Positions 34,517 through 41,594 of a stretch of DNA of 64,000 bases are shown here, piece by piece. The translations under genes and the position numbers were made by a program. The number at the start of each line of letters is the position of its first letter. The stretch's first letter is position 1. Source of the stretch: Melioribacteraceae bacterium (GTDB lineage Bacteria > Bacteroidota > Ignavibacteria > Ignavibacteriales > Melioribacteraceae); the NCBI GenBank assembly GCA_021647785.1, contig JAKIUC010000001.1, forward strand, positions 1 through 64,000. Direction: 5' to 3'. The notes beneath the pieces were generated by a model, which saw nothing but the letters and a program-made list of their open reading frames with translations, ran no database searches and was not told the origin of the DNA.

Positions 34517-34719
34517 CCTCGAAAATCAATCAAATCATCTTTTCCCATCTTTTTTGATTTTTCGACAGCTTTTTGTGAGGAAAGAGGCAAATCATCAAAA
34601 TTAATTTCATGCAAAACTACAATATTTTCAGAAGCATAATATTCTTCAATTAGGTCTTCAAATGTTTGAAAAACTGTTTTTGATAGTTTTTTTTCTTCTT
34701 TGATAGTAATAGTCGTCAT
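34513..34719 (-). CDS. Small antitoxin-like protein
   Basis: Protein of 68 residues. N-terminal TTITIKEEKKLSKTVFQTFEDLIEEYY is a possible DNA-binding beta-helix unit and the C-terminus (INFDDLPLSSQKAVEKSKKMGKDDLIDFRG) is a charged toxin-binding tail. Size, order and the 4-base overlap with the truncated toxin fit a type II antitoxin. The family could not be named with certainty. With the toxin broken, the gene may be a solitary antitoxin. Confidence 0.55.
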   Translation of the reverse strand: MTTITIKEEKKLSKTVFQTFEDLIEEYYASENIVVLHEINFDDLPLSSQKAVEKSKKMGKDDLIDFRG

Positions 34720-34827
34720 ACTTTCTGTTTAATAAGGCTATAAATATTGACACAAAGCTAAATAAATAGTAAAGTAAAATCGGCTAAGTTCTAATTAAGA
34801 CAGCTCTGCATAAATAGAGAAATATCG

Positions 34828-34957
34828 TACCTACGGCACTTGTTCTTTTTCTTAGATGTTTATTTACCATAATTTCGTCCCAATGGGACTATAAACTCCA
34901 GAGGAGTGACATTATGGTAATATCACAATGTCATAAATGTAAAAGTGCCATCGGCAC
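34828..34957. repeat. Cluster of short perfect palindromes
   Basis: The 348 bases between antitoxin and HigA-like gene hold no gene but several palindromes. CCTACGGCAC lies near 34828; TTACCATAAT / ATTATGGTAA (34864-34873, 34911-34920) enclose GTCCCAATGGGAC (34877-34889); GTGCCATCGGCAC lies at 34945-34957. The right part (34995-35055) contains GTCTGTGAGACTC, whose reverse complement recurs near 29327-29336 (CTCTCACAGACA). This is a repeat-rich spacer typical of intergenic REP-type DNA. Confidence 0.5.
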
Positions 34958-35067
34958 GACATTATTTGCTGTGTTAGATAGAACTTAGCCGTAAAAATCA
35001 AATGTCTGTGAGACTCTTATGCCGAGGGCATCCTTACAGGACAGAGGTTTTTGTTACACTTTGTTGT

Positions 35068-35391
35068 TTATACAATTTCTAAGTGAGAATTTGTATCAAA
35101 ATCAATAGTCATTTTTACTTTTGCTTTTAGTGCATTAAAAACTTTTATAATTGTTGATAATCTAACATTTTTTGTATTATTTTCTATTTTTGATATCTGA
35201 GCTTTTTGAACGCCTACTAATTTTCCAAGTTGTTCTTGAGTCAAGTTTTTTTCTTTTCTTGCTTTTTTAATCATGTCTCCAAGAATATCCAATTTAAGAT
35301 CAAATTCAAATTGTTCTCTATCCACGGTACCTTTTGCTCCAATATATTTGTCTGTTAATTCTTCAAGTGTTAGAGTTTTCATTTTAGTCAT
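35068..35391 (-). CDS. higA: HigA-like XRE-family antitoxin
   Basis: Protein of 107 residues. The helix-turn-helix (KEKNLTQEQLGKLVGVQKAQISKIEN, ~50-75) is a typical XRE domain; the leading ~45 residues, starting MTKMKTLTLEELTDKYIGAKG, would contact the toxin. It overlaps the toxin gene by 8 bases, giving the toxin-first order usual for higBA. It likely represses its own promoter and neutralises HigB. Confidence 0.82.
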   Translation of the reverse strand: MTKMKTLTLEELTDKYIGAKGTVDREQFEFDLKLDILGDMIKKARKEKNLTQEQLGKLVGVQKAQISKIENNTKNVRLSTIIKVFNALKAKVKMTIDFDTNSHLEIV

Positions 35392-35725
35392 AATCTTTTT
35401 CCTTAAAATATTGTTTTCTTATTTTTTCAGCTTTTTCAATTTCTGATTTTGGTGTCTTTTTGGTTTTTTTTATAAATCCATGAGTTGCAACTACAAGTGT
35501 TTCTGTCTTTTCAGTTTTATCCCAAAATGCCAATAGTCTAATCTGTTTTTTCAGAAATTTAGTTCTGAATTCCCAAATGTTTCCATCCAATTTCTTAAAA
35601 AGTTCAGGGTCATTTACATCTCTTGATTTCCAGACATTATAAATGACTTTTAGTCTTGTCTTGTTATCAAGACTATTGATAAATTCTTCTGCCCATTCAA
35701 GAAATATTATTTCATATTTTATCAT
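35384..35725 (-). CDS. higB: HigB/Gp49-like mRNA-interferase toxin
   Basis: Protein of 113 residues of the phage-derived Gp49-like/HigB family. Strands YEIIFLEWAEEFINSLD, IWEFRTKFLKKQIRLLAFWDKTE and TLVVATHGFIKKTKKTPKSEIEKAEKIRKQY reproduce the family consensus, including the THGFxKKTxKTPxxEI tail. It would cleave ribosome-bound mRNA. Complete, with an intact antitoxin downstream, so probably an active module. Confidence 0.85.
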   Translation of the reverse strand: MIKYEIIFLEWAEEFINSLDNKTRLKVIYNVWKSRDVNDPELFKKLDGNIWEFRTKFLKKQIRLLAFWDKTEKTETLVVATHGFIKKTKKTPKSEIEKAEKIRKQYFKEKDYD

Positions 35726-35927
35726 TCAAATCTTTTTATACTAATATAGCAACTATTTCCTTATTAGGAAACTATTAATTTAAAAATGAGTTATTCTGAG
35801 TTCACTCTCAATAATGTGCAAAAAGGTTTATTGTTTTTTCATGAGATGGGTTTAATAAGGTAATCCCTCAATGCGGGACTAAGGTTAATTTTTGTAGAAT
35901 AAGTTTTTTATTAAAAGAACTAACTTT

Positions 35928-36119
35928 TCAAAGTTCTTCGAAATCTAATAGTTTTGCTTTTCTCTCTTTCACAGCTTTCATCCTATTCTTTACTTCTGAT
36001 ATCCACAACTTACGTATTTCTTCCTCTTCATGCTCAATGCTTGCAAGAATTAGTTCTGCAAATGCTACTCTTTCGTTTGGTGGTAATGCGAGGGCTTTGT
36101 CTAATAGGATTGTTTCCAT
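35928..36119 (-). CDS. Orphan antitoxin (addiction-module protein)
   Basis: Protein of 63 residues matching the addiction-module family often paired with ParE: LALPPNERVAFAELILASIE then EEEEIRKLWISEVKNRMKAVKERKAKLLDFEEL. Downstream, where the toxin would be expected, are ~200 bases without a frame, so the partner is missing. It might protect against a toxin elsewhere. Confidence 0.7.
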   Translation of the reverse strand: METILLDKALALPPNERVAFAELILASIEHEEEEIRKLWISEVKNRMKAVKERKAKLLDFEEL

Positions 36120-36161
36120 AACAGTAATTCCGTTTAAATCTTGAATAGTTTAAACATACAA

Positions 36162-36208
36162 AATATCCCGACAAATATGAAGTTCAAATTCAAATTTGTC
36201 GGGATATT
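36162..36208. repeat. 15-bp perfect inverted repeat
   Basis: AATATCCCGACAAAT (36162-36176) and ATTTGTCGGGATATT (36194-36208) are perfectly complementary with a 17-base loop. It shares CCGACAA with the 53/54-bp elements but is not a copy. It lies between the orphan antitoxin and the terminator of the TonB receptor. Confidence 0.65.
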
Positions 36209-36221
36209 ATTTCTGTGGAAT

Positions 36222-36254
36222 AAAAAAAAGACCCCCAAATGGAGGTCTTTTTGT
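36222..36254 (-). terminator. Rho-independent terminator of the TonB receptor
   Basis: AAAAAGACC-CCCAAATGG-AGGTCTTTTT makes a stem with A-run/T-run flanks on both strands. On the minus strand it follows the receptor stop at 36309 by ~55 bases. The symmetric A/T flanks let it work in either direction. Confidence 0.8.
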
Positions 36255-36308
36255 AAAGTAATATAAATCTTAACTATCTATGAGGCGTAAACCTCTATGA
36301 AGATTTAT

Positions 36309-39050
36309 TTAGTTAAATGCAATAGAAATACCTGCATTATATGTACGTGGTAAACCAAAGAATACTTCTGCTCTTTGAGCTGAGTGACTTGGTGCACCAC
36401 GAACACCGTTGTAAGAACTATTATCAGTTGCATCTTGAATATAAATAGTATCTAATAAATTAAATACATGTGCGAATAGTGTAAAAGTTGTACCACCTAA
36501 GTTTATTGGCAACTTATAATTAAAGTTTACATTAAGTAAATTATAACTTGGTGTTTCCCAACTTTGTTCTTTATCTGTTTTATCTGTTCTGTCAGTTGGA
36601 TTCCATCTAGCATACATATTGGAATACATGCTGAAAAGAACTTGAACTGACATCCCTTTTACTGGGTATAATGTAGCACCCAATACTACAGAAGTTTGAG
36701 GCTGATCACCAACTTTTAGGTCTTTAACATAATAGTTATATGTTGTATCTGTTTGAGTAGCTGAATAATCTTTATAAGTTCCTGAAACATTATCAGTATA
36801 AATCCAATTACCTAAAGAAATAATAGCATCAAGTTTTAACAATGAAGCTGGCATATAGTTTAACTCTAACTCAACACCCATATGGCGAGCATCAATACCA
36901 CTTAAGTTAATAATGTCATCATTACCGTCAGCATTTTGTATAGTCATGGTGTTGGCTCTATCAGCCCAAGTTGTATAATAAACATTAAGATTTGTATTAA
37001 GTTTGTTTTTGAAGAATTTATTATTTGTTCCAATTTCGAAAGATAAAAATGTTTCATTTATTGGATTCTCGACAATAGAACCATCACCATCATCAATTAC
37101 ATTATCAAAAATAGGAACTTTACTAACATAGCCAGCATTAGCATAAATACTATTTGTTGTTGTTAAACGGTAGCTTGCACCACCCTTCGCTTGATATCCA
37201 TAAATCCAATCAGGATTAGCAGTAACATAATTACCACTCCCATCATCTTCAAATAAGTTTGTATAGCCATAAGAAATCATTGACCATCCTACAGTTCCAT
37301 AGGCAGTAATTTTATCTTTAGAATATTCACCTTGCAGGTATGCACCAAACCAGTCAACAGTATTTGTAAAGTTATAAGCAATCTTATCGCCAAGTTTTTT
37401 CTTTTGCGATTCAGGAGTAGTATCAAAATCATTTCCTTTATAGGTAAAATAATTACCGCCAAGAAGGTCTCTAACTTCTCTAAAGTGATCAATTTCAGCC
37501 TTTCTCCAATCAATACCAAAAGATGTTTTAAAATTGTCATTTACTTTCCAAAATGCTTTTGAAATTACACCCACTGTCCATTGGTTGTTGCGGCTATTTC
37601 TTAAAATGGCAAGTGACTCACCAGCTACTTTTGCATTACCTTTTCTGTCAACCGTTCCTCTATTCATTTCAATATTAGCATCCCAGTCAGCAATTCGTGA
37701 TGGTTCAGAACCATAGTCCCAAATGAAAGCACCAGTTGTTCTTGATCCAGATGCTATCCTATTATCATATGTTCCTGTTCCACCTCCACGTCCACCAGAC
37801 CAGTATGCTGTGGTATATAGACTAACTTTTTTAGAGAGTTGAGAATACCAGTTTAAGTTAACAATTGGTTTATGGAAGAAGTTTTCTCTTTCATTTATAA
37901 AGTTAGGGTCATAACGGTCAATTTCACTACTACCACCCCACTGTTTTCCAGTATAAGAAGAACTTACTTTATTCCAATTCTGATTGTAAAGTCTTCCATT
38001 TCTCGATTCATCAAAAGCAGATAAATCAGCGTCAGAATAACCAAGTTCATTTTTAGCATACTCTTGGTCATAAGCTGCAGCATTTTGTTTGTATAAGTTT
38101 TGACCGTGACGCTGCGGAGCACCAATAGCATAAAATTCTAATCTGTTATTTTGGTTAAGTTCATAACTCATTCCAAGATAGTATGCCCACGCATCTGTCC
38201 ATGTTTTATCAATAAGTCCGTTACCAGTCTTTTTAACAGCGTTAAAATTAACAGCAAACTTACCCATTTTACCAGAACTTGCACCAAGAGATGTTTTTAT
38301 GAAACCATCGTTACCAAATTCTTGTTTGAAGTTAACACCAAATTTTTGTGCTGTAGGGTCTGAAACAATGTTCATAGTACCACCAACAGAAGGTGTAGTT
38401 AATGTTGTAGCAGAAAGACCTCTCTGTAACTGAATAGAAGAAGTAGCATCTCCAAGACCATCCCAGTTAGACCAATATACCCAGCCATTTTCCATGTCGT
38501 TTACAGGAACACCATTAATCATAATTGTAATGTTTCTTTGATCAAAACCACGAATGTTTATTCTTGCATCACCAGAACCACCACCTTGTGCAGTTGCATA
38601 AACTGAAGGAGTTGTGTTTAGAATTAATGGAATATCTCTTGAACCCAATTGTTCCTGCATCTCTTTTTTATCGATATTTGAGAAAGCAACAGGGGTTTCT
38701 CTCTCTGTAGCACGGTCGGCAAGCACTGTAACGTTAAGAGAGAATTGGTGATCTTTTAAAGAAAAGTTTAACTCCATGTTGTTGGATAGGTTAACAGTCT
38801 CTTCAATTGTTTCGAAACCGATATAACTACATACAATAGTATATTCTCCGGCTTCTAATGATGGAATAGAATACTTTCCATCAACATCAGTTGCGGCACC
38901 CATTGATGTACCTTTTACATACACATTAGCCCCTACTAAGTTTTCACCAGCTTCAGTGCTGGTTACTACTCCAGAAAGTGTATAACTTTGTGCGAATAGT
39001 GCTGAAGTTAAAAACATTATCAGTACTAAGGTTTTGTAAATCTTCATCAT
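36309..39050 (-). CDS. TonB-dependent outer-membrane receptor, paralogue
   Basis: Protein of 913 residues. A signal peptide (TLVLIMFLTSALFAQ) is followed by a CarboxypepD_reg-like domain (YTLSGVVTSTEAGENLVGANVYVKG), a plug (KEMQEQLGSRDIPLILNTTPSVYA, IMINGVPVNDMENGWVYWSNW, IQLQRGLSATTLTTPSVGGTMNIV) and a long barrel that ends YNAGISIAFN. Plug motifs are clearly related to the receptor at 31410, so the two are paralogues. The ligand is unknown. It has its own terminator at 36222. Confidence 0.9.
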   Translation of the reverse strand: MMKIYKTLVLIMFLTSALFAQSYTLSGVVTSTEAGENLVGANVYVKGTSMGAATDVDGKYSIPSLEAGEYTIVCSYIGFETIEETVNLSNNMELNFSLKDHQFSLNVTVLADRATERETPVAFSNIDKKEMQEQLGSRDIPLILNTTPSVYATAQGGGSGDARINIRGFDQRNITIMINGVPVNDMENGWVYWSNWDGLGDATSSIQLQRGLSATTLTTPSVGGTMNIVSDPTAQKFGVNFKQEFGNDGFIKTSLGASSGKMGKFAVNFNAVKKTGNGLIDKTWTDAWAYYLGMSYELNQNNRLEFYAIGAPQRHGQNLYKQNAAAYDQEYAKNELGYSDADLSAFDESRNGRLYNQNWNKVSSSYTGKQWGGSSEIDRYDPNFINERENFFHKPIVNLNWYSQLSKKVSLYTTAYWSGGRGGGTGTYDNRIASGSRTTGAFIWDYGSEPSRIADWDANIEMNRGTVDRKGNAKVAGESLAILRNSRNNQWTVGVISKAFWKVNDNFKTSFGIDWRKAEIDHFREVRDLLGGNYFTYKGNDFDTTPESQKKKLGDKIAYNFTNTVDWFGAYLQGEYSKDKITAYGTVGWSMISYGYTNLFEDDGSGNYVTANPDWIYGYQAKGGASYRLTTTNSIYANAGYVSKVPIFDNVIDDGDGSIVENPINETFLSFEIGTNNKFFKNKLNTNLNVYYTTWADRANTMTIQNADGNDDIINLSGIDARHMGVELELNYMPASLLKLDAIISLGNWIYTDNVSGTYKDYSATQTDTTYNYYVKDLKVGDQPQTSVVLGATLYPVKGMSVQVLFSMYSNMYARWNPTDRTDKTDKEQSWETPSYNLLNVNFNYKLPINLGGTTFTLFAHVFNLLDTIYIQDATDNSSYNGVRGAPSHSAQRAEVFFGLPRTYNAGISIAFN

Positions 39051-39361
39051 AGAATTTCCTTATGATTTGTTAGTGAATAAGTTAATTAGGTTGTTAAATT
39101 CAGGTAGTAATTATAGCAAATAAATAATTTAATAGGTAAAAATTTTTGCATATTTAATGATAAGTTAATGTTCAATCCTTTTTCCTATATCTCTGGCTTT
39201 TTTTGAATAAGATAAATTGATTTCAGTTAAAAAATAAGTACTTTGTAAATGAAATGCTATAGTAGAATAAAAAAAAGTAGTGGAATAAAATAAATGTTTT
39301 TTGTAATATATTCTATAAAGAGTATTTTAGCAGCATTATTTTTATAGCAGGTTAAATTTAG
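39051..39361. other. Divergent promoter region
   Basis: Spacer of 311 bases between the TonB receptor (minus) and the KdsC-like gene (plus). It is AT-rich, without palindromes or coding potential. It must carry both promoters; I cannot assign boxes with confidence. Confidence 0.4.
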
Positions 39362-39853
39362 ATGAAAAATTTTAATTCCAAATTAACAAAAATAAAATTA
39401 GTAATTACAGATGTTGATGGAGTACTTACTGACGGCGGACTTTACTACACCCAAGAGGGATTGGTAATGAAAAAGTTTAATGTAAAAGATGGCATTGGAA
39501 CCAGACGGTTAAAAGAGTTTGGTTTTGAATGTGGAATAATTTCAACCGATAGTTTAGAATTAATTGAAGTTCGTAACAGAAGATTGAAAATGGATTTTGT
39601 AATTACTGACATCTGGAATAAATTAGAAAAGTTAAAAGAAATTTGCAAAGAGAAAAATTTAGAGTTAGAGAATGTAGCTTACATTGGAGATGATATTAAT
39701 GATTTAGAAATAATTAATGGCGTTGGGTTTTCTGCTGCACCAAGTGATGCGGTTAGTTTAATTTTAGATTCTGTTGACTATGTCTGCAAAAGAAAAGGGG
39801 GGGATGGAGTTTTTCGGGAGTTTGCAGAATTAATAATCTCTGCTCATAATTAA
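39362..39853 (+). CDS. kdsC: KdsC-like HAD phosphatase (KDO 8-phosphate phosphatase family)
   Basis: Protein of 163 residues, the compact capless HAD of KdsC length. Motif I is VITDVDGVLTDGG (nucleophile Asp in DVDG); VKDGIGTRRLKEFGFECGIISTDS and VAYIGDDINDLEII carry the remaining motifs. KdsC removes phosphate from KDO-8-P in LPS synthesis and is tetrameric. The gene has no kdsA/kdsB/kdsD neighbour, so a close relative acting on another keto-sugar (neuraminate-type) is possible. Confidence 0.85.
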   Translation: MKNFNSKLTKIKLVITDVDGVLTDGGLYYTQEGLVMKKFNVKDGIGTRRLKEFGFECGIISTDSLELIEVRNRRLKMDFVITDIWNKLEKLKEICKEKNLELENVAYIGDDINDLEIINGVGFSAAPSDAVSLILDSVDYVCKRKGGDGVFREFAELIISAHN

Positions 39854-39871
39854 ATGTTTTTTCGTATAAAC

Positions 39872-39899
39872 GTAGGGACGTAGCTCGCTATGTCCCTAC
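39872..39899. terminator. Hairpin between convergent genes
   Basis: GTAGGGACGTAGC and GCTATGTCCCTAC (one mismatch) make a 13-bp stem with a 2-base loop, lying between kdsC (plus) and the racemase-like gene (minus), whose stop codon it touches. Position suits a bidirectional terminator. There is no strong T-run, so it may also be a REP-type element. Confidence 0.5.
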
Positions 39900-41386
39900 T
39901 ACCTGTTAGCATTAGTAAAATTTTTGATGAGTCTATATGTAAATGGAATCTGTTTTTTAAATCTTTCCATTAGTTCATTAGCAATTGTGGAATCTGAAAA
40001 TGGGATTCGCTTTACATATTCTTGAATTTCACCTTGGGTTCTACCATACTTATACTGATATGTAAAATTCTTTTCATCCTTCAACTCATTATTTTTGTTT
40101 CCCAAGTTTGGAACGCTTATATAAAACTCGCTATTCTCAATTCTACTATCGTTAAATAAATTATTACTACTTAGGTATGTATATAACTCTTTAGCAGTAT
40201 TAATAGCAGGGTCAATTAGTGCTATCTCTTTCTCCATAAGGTTACGGTAGATGAACTTATTATCCTCTTTGTAATTATATGCAAACTTAAAAACGTTATT
40301 AAAACTATCTGTGAAGAACGGATAGTGTGTACACCCAAGAATTACAGACTTCAATTTTATTTTGTTATCTGAGTTCCTAATTTTTTCAAGCAAAGATACA
40401 ACATGGTATTTGATGTAATTATCAATTGAGTTTAGTTGAATCTCAGTAGGTAGTTCTTTACTTCCAGTAAACAAAATTTGATTATTTGAAAAATCAAAAT
40501 TATATCTATTCAAAATTGTTATATCAATCAAAGCATTTTTATTTGTAAATGATGGTCCCCTATAATTATTTCGGACTGAAGTTAATGAATTATCTAAATA
40601 ATCTTTTTCATCATCAATTGCGGCTGCAAGTCCAATGCCAGCTTGCTGAAATGTAATAATCTCACCAGAAAAATTTAACTTTTTCTTTTGCTCCAAAACT
40701 GTATTCGGATATCCATTTGATGCGACCGTTCCGGCAGTTGCCATAATTCCTATTGTAGCACTTTCATCTTTACTGATACTCTCTAATGCTCCTCTTACAC
40801 CAGCACCAATTACACCAATAACTTTTAAATCTAATCCGGCATCAGCAATAAATTTTTCAACATCATTTTTTCCATAAGCTGTAGCTGTGTTACAGGCAAT
40901 AACAATAGCTTTAACAGGAGCTTTGTCTGTTTTGTATTGCTGAGAATTTTGGTTTGGGTAATATTTATTTCCAAGTAGGAATTGAACATCCTTAATTATA
41001 TGTTCTTTCAACAGATCAGTTTTCTTATTTCCGGAATATTCTCCATACGGCATATTTGCTTTATCGCCAAGATAGATAAATGATTCGTTCAAAAAATCTA
41101 TTTTGTTATCACCAGCTTTTTCATATTTATGAGAATTATTATTAAAGTTATCGGAGTTAAGTATAGCATCAAGAACAGTTAATCCACCTGTTCCAGAATC
41201 AAATATTCCAATTGGTAATTTTCTGTTTTTGGAAGGATAGTTGTTGAAGTTGATGTAGAAGAAGCTATTCTTGTTATTTATTATTTCAGTTTGAATTGAT
41301 TTGTTCGATTCGACTTTAGTATTTTTACACGAGATTGTTACATACTGAAGTGCGATAAATAAAAACAGTATAAAAAACTTTTTCAT
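39899..41386 (-). CDS. Exported glutamate-racemase-like lipoprotein
   Basis: Protein of 495 residues of the aspartate/glutamate racemase superfamily. It starts with a signal sequence and lipobox (TISC20). PIGIFDSGTGGLTVLDAIL, YLGDKANMPYG, VIACNTATAYG (first catalytic Cys), VIGVIGAGVRGALES and SVILGCTHYPFF (second catalytic Cys) are the MurI motifs. MurI is ~270 residues and cytosolic; here there are long extra segments. Placement beyond the inner membrane is unexpected because MurI makes D-Glu for peptidoglycan precursors in the cytosol. Neighbouring AmpG-like and NagK-like genes suggest a peptidoglycan-linked role. Confidence 0.7.
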   Translation of the reverse strand: MKKFFILFLFIALQYVTISCKNTKVESNKSIQTEIINNKNSFFYINFNNYPSKNRKLPIGIFDSGTGGLTVLDAILNSDNFNNNSHKYEKAGDNKIDFLNESFIYLGDKANMPYGEYSGNKKTDLLKEHIIKDVQFLLGNKYYPNQNSQQYKTDKAPVKAIVIACNTATAYGKNDVEKFIADAGLDLKVIGVIGAGVRGALESISKDESATIGIMATAGTVASNGYPNTVLEQKKKLNFSGEIITFQQAGIGLAAAIDDEKDYLDNSLTSVRNNYRGPSFTNKNALIDITILNRYNFDFSNNQILFTGSKELPTEIQLNSIDNYIKYHVVSLLEKIRNSDNKIKLKSVILGCTHYPFFTDSFNNVFKFAYNYKEDNKFIYRNLMEKEIALIDPAINTAKELYTYLSSNNLFNDSRIENSEFYISVPNLGNKNNELKDEKNFTYQYKYGRTQGEIQEYVKRIPFSDSTIANELMERFKKQIPFTYRLIKNFTNANR

Positions 41387-41412
41387 TTTAACTCCATATT
41401 GCTAAAAGTGGT

Positions 41413-41593
41413 TTCTGCCAAAGCATCCATTCGGAGGTTTCGTTCAACCAACACGGTGGAATGGAAAAATAATCTGTTTAACTGAGCAGAGCAAAAAATG
41501 GTGGTTTCGGCTCCGCTCAACCACCATGTACGGTTGGAGTAAAAAGTCCGTTGACTGAGCGGAGCGAGCCTCCGGATGGATGCTTGGGCAGAA
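41413..41593. repeat. 181-bp element with ~28-bp imperfect terminal inverted repeats
   Basis: The left end TTCTGCCAAAGCATCCAT (41413 on) and the right end ATGGATGCTTGGGCAGAA (to 41593) are inverted repeats with one mismatch that continue inward as CGGAGGTTT / AGCCTCCG. Inside is a hairpin TGGTGGTT...AACCACCA. There is no transposase. A spurious minus frame crosses it. It fills the 208-base gap between the racemase-like and permease genes, ending two bases before the permease stop. Confidence 0.65.
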
Positions 41594-41594
41594 G

